Shown: positions 7,262-15,043, counted from the first letter of the stretch. The stretch is 64,000 nucleotides of DNA from Halomontanus rarus (GCF_029338335.1 NZ_CP119796.1); one strand, 5' to 3'. A program made the numbers and translations. The notes: a model not told the origin generated them from the letters alone.

Positions 7262-7614
7262 GCAGACTCACCTCGCGTGAGAAGGACCCGGAGATCGGCT
7301 GGTTGCTCTTTCCAGCCGGTAGTCGTGTTGACGCGGTCGATCCATGCCTCGAGATCTGCAACGGACTCGAGGTCGACGATAGTGTGTGTCTCACCACGGA
7401 CACAGATCCAGTACGTGAGTGCATTCTCTGGGAGGAACCGCTCGTACTTGTTCTCGGATATGTACACCGTGTCCGTCGCTCTATCGACGTGGTGATGGTA
7501 GCCGTCTCCGTCACGTCCGAGATAGCCGTAGGCAGGTCTCGGTCGCTCGAGGATGATGTTCTCACTGATCGGTTCGTCCGAAATCGTTTCGTGTGCGTAT
7601 CTCGTAGTCGTCAT
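7258..7614 (-). CDS. Operon copy 1, gene 1: 118-aa protein of unknown function
   Basis: First gene of the four-gene operon. It begins MTTTRYAHETISDEPISENI and contains AYGYLGRDGDGYHHHVDRAT, then VYISENKYERFLPENALTYW and VRGETHTIVDLESVADLEAW. It looks like a soluble alpha/beta protein. The stop overlaps the start of the microprotein by ATGA. Copy 2 has an unrelated first gene (139 aa), so the operon is modular: genes 3 and 4 are the constant part. A nested inverted repeat lies upstream at 7627-7683. Confidence 0.65.
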   Translation of the reverse strand: MTTTRYAHETISDEPISENIILERPRPAYGYLGRDGDGYHHHVDRATDTVYISENKYERFLPENALTYWICVRGETHTIVDLESVADLEAWIDRVNTTTGWKEQPADLRVLLTRGESA

Positions 7615-7626
7615 TGCCTAGTCCAA

Positions 7627-7683
7627 GGCACAGGTCCGGTGTTCCAGCACCGGGCCACAGAGTTTCTGCGACCATCCTGTGCC
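7627..7683. promoter_or_regulatory. Nested inverted repeat upstream of operon copy 1
   Basis: Outer arms GGCACAGG (7627-7634) and CCTGTGCC (7676-7683) pair perfectly. Inside them GGTCCGGTG (7633-7641) and CACCGGGCC (7648-7656) form a 9-bp stem with one wobble and a 6-nt loop. A hairpin with the same core (CCGGTG/CACCGG type) stands upstream of copy 2. It may be an operator, a 5' UTR structure or a replication or processing signal. Confidence 0.5.
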
Positions 7684-7719
7684 CTAGTTCTTAGGTCACT
7701 TGCCGGCCTATTATAACTT

Positions 7720-7736
7720 ACTAAGTCTTACTTAGT
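7720..7736. promoter_or_regulatory. Palindrome in promoter of small-protein/HNH pair
   Basis: ACTAAGT, CTT, ACTTAGT: a perfect 7-bp inverted repeat in an AT-rich stretch that continues into TATAACAAAGTATAAG. It lies ~70 bp before the 51-aa gene at 7806. The position suits an operator or a BRE/TATA-proximal site; the DNA-binding candidate is the 51-aa protein itself. Confidence 0.45.
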
Positions 7737-7805
7737 ATAACAAAGTATAAGTGATACAGATACAGAGTAAGAAACACTAATGGCACAACCTGTTGAAGCG
7801 GGATT

Positions 7806-7961
7806 ATGGTCAAATACCAATTTCAAATTGACGATGAAAAGTGGAATGCGTGGAAGGAAACAGTTCCCCGGACTAAGAGTCTCGAACAACGAATTACGGA
7901 GTTGATCGAGGCCGATACAGATGGTCGAGTCATCGAAGATGACAGCACAAAACAAGAGTAA
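7806..7961 (+). CDS. 51-aa RHH-like partner of HNH endonuclease
   Basis: Reads MVKYQFQIDDEKWNAWKETV, then PRTKSLEQRITELIEADTDG, then an acidic tail to TAA. One strand followed by two helices (WNAWKETVP; SLEQRITELIEAD) is the ribbon-helix-helix arrangement, so a small DNA-binding dimer is plausible. The 3' end overlaps the HNH gene in another frame, which couples the two. I recall similar small proteins next to HNH genes in haloarchaea and their viruses, but no role has been assigned to my knowledge. Confidence 0.65.
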   Translation: MVKYQFQIDDEKWNAWKETVPRTKSLEQRITELIEADTDGRVIEDDSTKQE

Positions 7962-8601
7962 CACAACTGCCAATCGTAAGAGGTGTCCTCACTGTGAAGA
8001 CGAGTTCAGCGGTGAGAGAGGACTTCGAATTCACATGGCTGCTACACACGAAGAAGAAATTGCAGAAACGGTTCGGTGCAACTGGTGTGGATCACTGATA
8101 GAAGTGCGTGAGTGGGAGACGGACCAAAATCACTACTGTACCCGGTCGTGTGGTGTGGCTTGGACCACATACCTGAAAATCGGTGACCGGCATCCAAGCT
8201 ACGTAGATGGAACGTCACGCGGGCGGGAGTTCCGTTGGATCGCTATGGCTGTCCGCCGTCGAGACGGGGAGTGTGTCCGGTGCGGACAGGAAAAAAGTTC
8301 TAATGGACGCGCATTACACGTCCACCACATCGTTCCCGAAAAAGAGGCAGAGGATCCCCATGACCCACAGAATCTTCTGTCCGTTTGTGAGGCTTGCCAC
8401 CAAACGTTGGAAAAACTGCCACCGGAAGAGCAGTTGAGAGAGTGTGATATCGACTCCCTTGAACAGTTACGATTGCATGGAGGGGCTGCTGAGTGGCTCT
8501 CAAAATACCGAGAGCAAATTGAGGTGTTTGCGTCCGCACCGAATCCGTGGCTGGGGATGTTTGCTGAGGCACAAAAGCACCTTCGCCAGCAGTCAGAATA
8601 G
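7921..8601 (+). CDS. HNH endonuclease with N-terminal zinc finger
   Basis: 226 aa; ATG 7939 (MTAQNKSN) is an alternative start. Residues ~20-45 form a C2H2-like finger (RCPHCEDEFSGERGLRIHMA, then ATH). A second Cys cluster follows: VRCNWCGSLIEV and YCTRSCGVAW. The HNH core is AVRRRDGECVRCGQEKSS, ALHVHHIVPEKEAEDP and NLLSVCEACHQTLEK, with the His-His and Asn expected for metal-dependent DNA cleavage and two CxxC pairs for structural zinc. Such enzymes are often phage-, provirus- or homing-related. Base composition is less GC-rich than the neighbours, consistent with transfer. It is coupled to the 51-aa protein by overlap. Confidence 0.85.
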   Translation: MVESSKMTAQNKSNTTANRKRCPHCEDEFSGERGLRIHMAATHEEEIAETVRCNWCGSLIEVREWETDQNHYCTRSCGVAWTTYLKIGDRHPSYVDGTSRGREFRWIAMAVRRRDGECVRCGQEKSSNGRALHVHHIVPEKEAEDPHDPQNLLSVCEACHQTLEKLPPEEQLRECDIDSLEQLRLHGGAAEWLSKYREQIEVFASAPNPWLGMFAEAQKHLRQQSE

Positions 8602-8890
8602 TGAAACTGGAAAGAAAATCGGATGGACAGGGTCACTACTCAAGTCCCACGAATCGTTCTTCGGTCGTTCGCGACGTTGTCAATTAGCTATCAAGAAAGT
8701 GCAGCGACGAACCTGACAACCAGCGCTGGCCACCGATCGCTACTGTGATACAGGTTAGGCGGCAGCTGATGCTTGGTGCGAGAGCGTGCCGATCATTACG
8801 AGAGTGACGTACTCCGGGTCGAGCCGCTCGTAGCGAAATGACAGCATGGTTCCAATGCTGAAGTCAACCAGTACGTGAGGATATCGGGCA
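8602..8890. other. Short stretch with a possible protein remnant
   Basis: No full gene. On the minus strand a fragment reads DFSIGTMLSFRYERLDPEYV, then TLVMIGTLSHQASAAA and a stop, with no start or continuation. It may be the truncated end of a membrane protein. A HepT toxin partner for the nucleotidyltransferase at 8891 would be expected here and is absent. Confidence 0.35.
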
Positions 8891-9355
8891 TCAGTGTTCA
8901 GCCTCTATCGTAAGTTCGTCTTTGTGACGAGGTTGTGATTCCTCCGCGATCCGATCGATTACCTCGCGCTGGTGCTGACGAATCTCGTCACGTTGCTCCG
9001 CAAACGTCGCCTCGAGCTCCGCTTTGAACCGGCGGAACGCCTTCTCGTCACCACAGATGAAGTCACCGTTGACAGCATCGTGGGCGACATCGAGCGGAAG
9101 TGCTTCGATATCGGAGAGATCGACGAATGGCATCTCTTCGGACTGGAGGTCACCCGACAGGAAACACCGCTTTTGGAACCGTTCATGGGGGGACAGCTGG
9201 TCTGCGAACTTGACAGCGAGATCAAAATCGGACGAGTGACTCGGCTCACCCCTAACCTGTGATCCGAATGCCACCGCGAACTCGATATCTGAATCGCAGC
9301 AGAGTGAGTCCTCGAGAGTGGCGAGTACCTGCGAACGTCCGCCACTCGTATTCAT
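8891..9355 (-). CDS. MntA-type minimal nucleotidyltransferase (orphan antitoxin-like)
   Basis: 154 aa. The nucleotidyltransferase signature is clear: FAVAFGSQVRGEPSHSSDFD followed by LAV, i.e. GSx(10)SDxD. The Ser-Asp-x-Asp metal-binding residues are intact, and the third acidic residue is probably in MPFVDLSDIE. The C-terminus is a long charged helix (FKAELEATFAEQRDEIRQHQ). In the HepT/MntA system MntA AMPylates the HepT RNase to silence it. No HepT-like gene follows at 8602-8890, so this copy is either orphan or a stand-alone enzyme. Start ATG 9355. Confidence 0.75.
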   Translation of the reverse strand: MNTSGGRSQVLATLEDSLCCDSDIEFAVAFGSQVRGEPSHSSDFDLAVKFADQLSPHERFQKRCFLSGDLQSEEMPFVDLSDIEALPLDVAHDAVNGDFICGDEKAFRRFKAELEATFAEQRDEIRQHQREVIDRIAEESQPRHKDELTIEAEH

Positions 9356-9470
9356 ACACAGAACGAGGGCGTATTACGACAAAAGAATTCCGCCGATCGT
9401 GATTCCCATCCAATCTAGTTCACAGCGGGGGGAGTCTGCTAGCCGGATGACACAAGGATAGCGGAAGCCC

Positions 9471-9484
9471 ACGAGTGAACTCGT
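9471..9484 (+). repeat. Right-end-type stem-loop
   Basis: ACGAG, TGAA, CTCGT: a 5-bp stem with a tetraloop, followed by AGGAGGATATCAC. Shape and trailer match the other solo ends in this window; no transposase gene is adjacent. Confidence 0.45.
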
Positions 9485-9754
9485 AGGAGGATATCACGGT
9501 TGCTGCTCCCTTGTCCCCATCGCTTGGGCACCTCCAGCGACCAGAAACAGCCCGTTGTGTCCCGTCACACTTGAGTGCGTGCTCACATAGTGAACCGGGT
9601 GGCAAGGACAGGGTAAAACACGCTGGAGAAACATAATTGGGATGATGGAGATCACTGCGTGGGCTCTGTGAAGCAGGCCACTGGGCATCCCCCCTCTCGC
9701 CCGTTTCGCAGCTAAGTCGCGGGACCGCACGGTTACCAACTGCAGCCGAGAGCG

Positions 9755-9767
9755 ATATATTTATATA
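9755..9767 (+). promoter_or_regulatory. TATA box of thermosome gene
   Basis: ATATATTTATATA in GC-rich DNA, centred about 33 nt before the ATG at 9795. The strong, perfectly AT element fits a highly expressed or heat-inducible chaperonin promoter. Confidence 0.65.
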
Positions 9768-9794
9768 GAACCTCAATCAACGCTATGACTAGTT

Positions 9795-11483
9795 ATGGCA
9801 GAGCAAATGGGAAATCAGCCGATGGTCGTCCTTTCCGAGGAGAGTCAGCGGACCTCCGGCGACGACGCACAGTCGATGAACATCACCGCCGGGAAAGCCG
9901 TCGGTGAGGCAGTCCGAACGACGCTCGGACCGAAGGGGATGGACAAGCTGCTCGTCGGCTCGACGGGCGAGGTCGTCGTCACGAACGATGGTGTCACAAT
10001 CCTCGAGGAGATGGAGATTGATCATCCTGCAGCCAACATGATCGTCGAAGTCGCGGAGACACAGGAAGAGGAAGTCAGCGATGGAACCACCTCCGCCGTC
10101 ATCGTGGGTGGTGACCTTCTCAAGCAGGCCGAGGACCTCCTCGAGCAGGACGTTCACGCGACATCCCTGGTACAGGGGTACCGCCAGGCCGCCGAGGAAG
10201 CGACACAGATCGTCGAGGACATGTCGATTGATGTCGGCACCGATGACACTAAAATCCTCCAACAGATCGCCGCCACGGCGATGACTGGAAAAGGCGCGGA
10301 GAACGCTAAAGATCAGCTGGCCGAACTTATCGTCAACGCCGTCAGCAGCGTTGCTGATGATGACGGCGTCGATACGGATAACATCGAGATCAAGAAGGCT
10401 GCCGGTGGCGCACTCGAGGACTCTGAACTCGTCGAAGGGGTGCTCGTCGACAAAGAGCCCGTTCACCAGAACATGCCGTATCTCGTTGAAGACGCCAACG
10501 TCGCAGTGCTCGACGACTCCCTCGAAGTCAAGGAGACCGAGGTCGATACCGAAGTCAACGTCACTGACCCCGATCAACTCCAACAGTTTCTTGACCAGGA
10601 AGAGGAGCAGTTGCGTGAGATGGTCGACGAGATTGTCGGCGCCGGTGCCGACGTCGTCTTTGCACAGGACGGTATCGATGATATGGCCCAGCATTACCTC
10701 GCCGAAGAGGGCATTCTGGCAGTGCGTCGCATTAAATCCAGCGACGCCGAGAAGATCGCTCACTCGACCGGGGCTCGCATCGTGAGCAACGTCACCGATA
10801 TCGGAGCCGCCGATCTCGGCAGTGCTGGCACCGTTTCCCAGCGGGAAATCGGTGGCAGCCAGCGAATCCACATTGAGGGTGTCGAGGACGCCCAGCCCGT
10901 TACGCTGTTGCTACGCGGTGGTACCGAGCACGTCGTCGACGAAATCGAACGAGCCATCGAGGACAGTCTTGGCGTCGTTCGCGTCACCCTCGAAAACGGC
11001 AAGGCGCTGCCCGGTGGCGGCGCACCCGAGACCCAGATTGCTCGCGAACTGCGCCAGTTCGCTGACAGCGTTGGCGGCCGGGAACAACTGGCCGTCGAAG
11101 CCTTCGCCGACGCGCTTGAAGTCATTCCGCGCACGCTTGCCGAGAACGGCGGGCTCGATCCGATCGACTCGCTTGTCGAACTCCGTAGCCAGCACGAGGC
11201 CGGCAAGACGACTGCTGGTCTCAATGCCTACACGGGCGAGGTCATTAATATGGAAGCAGAGGGTGTCGTCGAGCCGCTCCGCGTGAAAACTCAGGCAATC
11301 GAGTCTGCAACCGAGGCGGCCGTCATGCTCCTGCGCATCGACGACGTCATTGCGGCCGGCGAGCTCAAGGGTGGCCAAGTCGACGGTGACGATGACGATG
11401 CGGGCGGGCCACCCGCTGGTGGCCCTGGCGGCGGTATGGGTGGCGGCATGGGAGGTATGGGTGGCATGGGCGGCGCGATGTAA
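9795..11483 (+). CDS. Thermosome subunit (group II chaperonin)
   Basis: 562 aa, the usual length. ATP-dependent protein-folding ring of the archaeal cytoplasm, hetero- or homo-oligomeric. Equatorial-domain motifs are complete: VRTTLGPKGMDKLLVGSTGE, VTNDGVTILEEMEIDHPAAN and SDGTTSAVIVGG (nucleotide loop). LLLRGGTEHVVDEIERAIED and LPGGGAPETQIARELR lie in the second half. The tail is a Gly-Met-rich low-complexity region (GGGMGGGMGGMGGMGG), typical of haloarchaeal thermosomes. Haloarchaea have two to three paralogues; which one this is cannot be told here. The gene stands alone among accessory DNA, so it may be a secondary copy. Confidence 0.97.
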   Translation: MAEQMGNQPMVVLSEESQRTSGDDAQSMNITAGKAVGEAVRTTLGPKGMDKLLVGSTGEVVVTNDGVTILEEMEIDHPAANMIVEVAETQEEEVSDGTTSAVIVGGDLLKQAEDLLEQDVHATSLVQGYRQAAEEATQIVEDMSIDVGTDDTKILQQIAATAMTGKGAENAKDQLAELIVNAVSSVADDDGVDTDNIEIKKAAGGALEDSELVEGVLVDKEPVHQNMPYLVEDANVAVLDDSLEVKETEVDTEVNVTDPDQLQQFLDQEEEQLREMVDEIVGAGADVVFAQDGIDDMAQHYLAEEGILAVRRIKSSDAEKIAHSTGARIVSNVTDIGAADLGSAGTVSQREIGGSQRIHIEGVEDAQPVTLLLRGGTEHVVDEIERAIEDSLGVVRVTLENGKALPGGGAPETQIARELRQFADSVGGREQLAVEAFADALEVIPRTLAENGGLDPIDSLVELRSQHEAGKTTAGLNAYTGEVINMEAEGVVEPLRVKTQAIESATEAAVMLLRIDDVIAAGELKGGQVDGDDDDAGGPPAGGPGGGMGGGMGGMGGMGGAM

Positions 11484-11513
11484 GACCCCTTCTGGTAAGT
11501 GGTTCTTCAACTT

Positions 11514-11640
11514 GCCCTCAAGTCTGGAACGGTGACGCCGAGCAGCGGATTTACCGCCCACCCGGTGGGTTCGAGGCCGAGTTCATGGACAAGCCCCACC
11601 CTCAACGAGCAAACCCGTCAGGGTGAGCGAAGGAGGATGG
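11514..11640 (+). pseudogene. TnpB C-terminal relic and right end
   Basis: The plus frame reads LALKSGTVTPSSGFTAHPVG, the typical last residues of haloarchaeal IS1341-type TnpB. It is followed by a GC-rich structured stretch with CCCCACC and GATGGGGTGG arms and the ending TTGAC. Everything upstream of this tail is missing; it starts within 30 bp of the thermosome stop. This is a deletion relic of an IS200/IS605-family element. Confidence 0.6.
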
Positions 11641-11649
11641 GGTGGTTGA

Positions 11650-12045
11650 CCGCCGCATCACAACGGGAAGGCGGAAGCGATCCTCGATCAGTGTGCGATC
11701 AAACAGTTCCATCGCTTCGACGGAATGGACCCCCGGTGGGCCGACGAGTTCCGTCTGAATTCGGCGCAGATGCGCTTCGTTCAGGGTGCCATTCCGGGCA
11801 ACGAGAAGACTGGATACTCGGAGGCTCTTGTAGGGATTGACGGTGACTGGCGCGGGATCGAGGTTCGAGCGATGGAGCGAGAGAAGCGGGTGATCGACTT
11901 CGATCCGAAAGAACAGTCTCGAGGCGAGCTTCCGGGGACGGAATCGGACGGAGAAGTGGTCGAATACTCGGAGACGAAACCTGGCGAAGGCTCACTGGCA
12001 CACGCTGATGATCACAGCGGTTCTGATCAAGAGGCCGATCACTGA
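11650..12045 (+). pseudogene. VirB4-like conjugation ATPase, C-terminal fragment
   Basis: Open from the TnpB relic without a start codon of its own: NGKAEAILDQCAIKQFHRFD, then GMDPRWADEFRLNSAQMRFV and QGAIPGNEKTGYSEALVGID, then GDWRGIEVRAMEREKRVIDF. This resembles the C-terminus of VirB4/TraC-family ATPases of haloarchaeal plasmids, which power type IV secretion. The family call is from memory of the pattern and is moderate. The Walker motifs would lie in the missing part, so the fragment is non-functional. It suggests that a conjugative element once lay here. Confidence 0.45.
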
Positions 12046-12338
12046 AATCGAAATCGAAGACCGCGACCGCTCCGACTGAGAGATCGAGTACTGACGTTAG
12101 GATTAACCGTTGAGACTGACTCACTACCAGGGGTGAAATTGCGAATCCCTTGTCTGGTACACGTCCATTCGTCTCCGGCGAGCAGGCGTGCCGTGTCGAA
12201 TGTCTCGGAGATACTCGACCCAGGCTTTCCGACGAGTTGCTGAGATTCTGTAGTAATATCATGCTATCATCGAGAAGAGATAATTAACTTCTGAAACCAT
12301 ATCTGCATATTATATCTATAATTATTAAATGGGGTGGT

Positions 12339-13445
12339 ATGATGAGGGACGTATCACTTAAAGGGATAAGTCACGGTACCTCTCGTCGACTGTTCTTACG
12401 ACTCGTCGCAGCAACTGGTGTGGCCGCTGGAATCAGTACAAGTGCAGTCGCGCAGGAGGCGGAAATTACCTTAGACGGCGACGCCAGCGGGTGGATGGGC
12501 ACTACGGCAGAAATCGACGGCGAAACGAATCCGACGCTTCAGTTACGGGCGGGAGAAATATACACGATTACGTGGACGAATGTCGACGGAGCGCCACATA
12601 GCCTCTTGATCGCCGATGCAGCGGGGAGCGTGATCGAGAGTACCGAAATCGTGGAGGAGGAAGGACAGACTCAGTCGCTCGAGTTCGAGGCGACCGAGGA
12701 CATGAACACCTACTACTGCGAGGTGCATCCGGATTCGATGCGCGGCGAGATCGCGATTGGCAACGTGGCGGACGACGCGACCGGAACCGGGGAAGCACAA
12801 CCGATTACGGAAGCCTTCACTGCCGGTCAGCTTGCGGGCGATCAGGGGCCAGCAGTCGTCGAGACGTCCGCTTCGGGGGCCGCACTCTTCGGACTCGGCG
12901 AGGGAGGCGACCAACTTCACTACCTCCTTCTGGTCGCTGAGATCGAACGGGTTACGCAGGCACACATCCACCTCGGCGGCGCCGATGAGGATGGCGACGT
13001 TGTCGCGTGGTTGTTCGGTCTGCAAGACGAGCAGGACGCGTTCGTCAGTCCACTCGAGGGGAGTTCGCTCGAGGACCTTCTCGAGCAGTTACGGGCGGAA
13101 TCGGCGTACGTCAACGTACACACGGAGCAAAACCCCGGCGGTGAGATCAGGGGCCAGATCGGATCGACCGAGAGTGTATCCGTCGAACTCGCCGAACGTG
13201 TGAACGTGGCCGCAGATGAGACGCTACGAATGGAGACACAGGTTACACTGAACGTCTCCGAACCGGGTGGGGACAGGGCGGAGTCAGAAGAGATGTCGGA
13301 GCCGCAGACCGACGGAGCGGATTGTCATGACGGTGATGACGATGATCATGTTGAAGATGGTCACACCGAGGATGACGATGGCGAGGACAACGACGACCAC
13401 GGCGGAGATGATCACGGCGAGGATGAGAAAGAGGATGATTACTAA
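12339..13445 (+). CDS. Exported cupredoxin-CHRD protein with acidic His-rich tail
   Basis: 368 aa. The N-terminus SRRLFLRLVAATGVAAGIST ending SAVAQ is a twin-arginine-type signal. Residues ~45-145 form a plastocyanin-like cupredoxin: ITWTNVDGAPHSLLIADAAG with the first His ligand, and MNTYYCEVHPDSMRGEIAIG with Cys-x3-His-x3-Met, a complete type 1 copper site. Residues ~155-280 form a CHRD domain: VTQAHIHLGGADEDGDVVAW and AYVNVHTEQNPGGEIRGQIG. The last ~70 residues are Asp/Glu/His-rich and could bind metal. It is probably attached outside the cell. The likely role is copper binding or electron transfer; the function of the fusion is unknown. An AT-rich promoter (TATTATATCTATAATTATTA) precedes it. 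Confidence 0.85.
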   Translation: MMRDVSLKGISHGTSRRLFLRLVAATGVAAGISTSAVAQEAEITLDGDASGWMGTTAEIDGETNPTLQLRAGEIYTITWTNVDGAPHSLLIADAAGSVIESTEIVEEEGQTQSLEFEATEDMNTYYCEVHPDSMRGEIAIGNVADDATGTGEAQPITEAFTAGQLAGDQGPAVVETSASGAALFGLGEGGDQLHYLLLVAEIERVTQAHIHLGGADEDGDVVAWLFGLQDEQDAFVSPLEGSSLEDLLEQLRAESAYVNVHTEQNPGGEIRGQIGSTESVSVELAERVNVAADETLRMETQVTLNVSEPGGDRAESEEMSEPQTDGADCHDGDDDDHVEDGHTEDDDGEDNDDHGGDDHGEDEKEDDY

Positions 13446-13642
13446 CGTCTGAGTTGTCAATTTGATCCACAACCGCCAAGAACGGGACTGATCGCTTCGT
13501 AAACGCTTTTACCAGTTTGAATGGATGTGCCACAATGAGACTGAGACCAAGAACGATTACTCGACCCATTTTGGTTTCGCTAACGCATTGTATTTCGGGA
13601 GTCAGAATAGATACATACACTCACCTAAGCAGCTACTAAAAC

Positions 13643-14590
13643 CTATAATCGGGGAGAACACGAGTTCAGGAAGGCTTCTATCTGCTCTTCGTTACCCATA
13701 CCACCACGAGCACTCTTCTGGGTGCAGTTATATCCACCAGCTGCGGCAGCAAAGCGACCAGCGTTCTCAACGGACTCATTCCCAAGAAGCCATTTATGTA
13801 TCAACCCGCTACCGAAAGCGTCACCCGCACCCGTGGTATCGACAACCTCCACATTGAGAGCGGGGATGTGGATACTTTTCTCACAGTCCCATAAGAGAGC
13901 GCCGTGCTCACCAGAAGTGAGTGCTCCTCGACGAACGCCACGCTTCCGTAGGAGGTCGATTGCTTCTTCGCCCTGAACGCCAAGGTAAGAGTTGATCGAC
14001 ACTTTATTTGCAGTGAAAAGTGAGAGATGTGGCAGTAAATCATCTAACGTATCGCGTTCTGTTCCTCGACCTTCCAATTCTTTTAATGGACTAGCGAGAT
14101 CAAATGCTAGCTTGATCTCTCCGTTCATCGAAAGGTTGCTCAATCGTTGAGTTACTTGGTCCGGACAAAAACTATTGGCGAAAACAAGATCAGCGGACCG
14201 TAGATACTCGTCATCTTCAGGAACTAATGTGAGGTCTTTTGCAGCTCCTCCGCAGGTGATGATCGTCCGTTCCCCGTTGGGATCACAGAACACCATGCAG
14301 TACGTCGAACGATTGTCGGTATTGGTCCGTACATGATCGATTGCAACATCCTCCTTCCGGAGATTGTGCTTTACCTTGTCTGCTTTTGTGTCATCACCGA
14401 GGCACACAATTATACCAGTTGAGCGCCCCAAGCGGGAGAGTGCTACAGCGACATTCGCCGCAACGCCGCCAAAGGCAAGTGATTCCTCGTATACGTAGGC
14501 ACCTCCGTCGGGTTCTGGCAAATTCGAAACCTGATACTGTTCGTCTACGAGTGCGCTACCAACTGCGACCACTTGGGGAAAGCGAGTCAT
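13643..14590 (-). CDS. PfkB-family sugar kinase
   Basis: 315 aa from ATG 14590 (MTRFPQVVAVGSALVDEQYQ). Ribokinase-fold features: the N-terminal substrate region ESLAFGGVAANVAVALSRLG with the GG(x)AANVA signature, and the C-terminal anion-hole motif VVDTTGAGDAFGSGLIHKWL containing the catalytic Asp of GAGD. It transfers phosphate from ATP to a sugar or related alcohol; the substrate cannot be read from sequence. It has no operon partner. The codon usage is less GC-biased than the thermosome region, and the gene sits at the edge of AT-richer DNA. Confidence 0.88.
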   Translation of the reverse strand: MTRFPQVVAVGSALVDEQYQVSNLPEPDGGAYVYEESLAFGGVAANVAVALSRLGRSTGIIVCLGDDTKADKVKHNLRKEDVAIDHVRTNTDNRSTYCMVFCDPNGERTIITCGGAAKDLTLVPEDDEYLRSADLVFANSFCPDQVTQRLSNLSMNGEIKLAFDLASPLKELEGRGTERDTLDDLLPHLSLFTANKVSINSYLGVQGEEAIDLLRKRGVRRGALTSGEHGALLWDCEKSIHIPALNVEVVDTTGAGDAFGSGLIHKWLLGNESVENAGRFAAAAGGYNCTQKSARGGMGNEEQIEAFLNSCSPRL

Positions 14591-14764
14591 GTGTTGCGGT
14601 TTGCAGCAGATAGACCGGCTGGTTTGAGACTGAATCTCCTCCCAGTTTCGGTACTCAGTTTGACGAATTCTACTCGTGCAAACCTTGTTATGAAAATCAC
14701 ACATCCAGACACTGTCTTGTCACTAGATCTCACACGTTTACAAACGAGAAACAGGATCATAAAG

Positions 14765-15043
14765 ATGACAGGCATATGCCAAAATTCCAGAATCCCTGTT
14801 TATAGCCGCTTGGGATTTGATCCGCTTTCAGGCATTCGCATTGGCAGAGTCACAATAACCTGGGCCGTTACCACGGTCCCGATTTTTGGTCTTCCACTCA
14901 TAATCGTTTCAGATTTGCTAGCGTTTACAGTTGTACCGATCGTCGGTGTTGTCGTTTTCTCCTTGGTTGCTCTCGTAACCGGCGCCATCAGAAAAAACGA
15001 GATAAAAAATCTCGATTCGGCGTCATATCTACCTGTCCGGTGA
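14765..15043 (+). CDS. Possible two-TM membrane protein
   Basis: 92 aa from ATG 14765. Two hydrophobic segments (WAVTTVPIFGLPLIIVSDLL and VVPIVGVVVFSLVALVTGAI) are followed by a basic end (RKNEIKNLDS). The minus strand also has an open frame here (14800-15051) of lower quality. No homologue is recognised and the start is uncertain. The rest of the interval 14591-15266 holds nothing else that I can support beyond AT-rich promoter-like DNA. Confidence 0.4.
   Translation: MTGICQNSRIPVYSRLGFDPLSGIRIGRVTITWAVTTVPIFGLPLIIVSDLLAFTVVPIVGVVVFSLVALVTGAIRKNEIKNLDSASYLPVR

Larger units (their letters stand above)
9356..9794. other. Thermosome upstream region with solo end hairpin
   Basis: No gene is supported in 440 bp. 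The left part has the stem-loop at 9471-9484 followed by AGGAGGATATCAC, which resembles an IS200/IS605 right end. The right end has the strong TATA box of the thermosome gene. Confidence 0.5.

Noticed and set aside
7627..7683. Structured segment considered as a tRNA gene
   Set aside because: No cloverleaf: T-loop, anticodon arm spacing and CCA-proximal acceptor pairing are absent.
9789..10871. 360-codon open frame antisense to the thermosome gene
   Set aside because: Fully explained as a shadow of the thermosome codons; leucine/valine/aspartate-rich pattern without family match.
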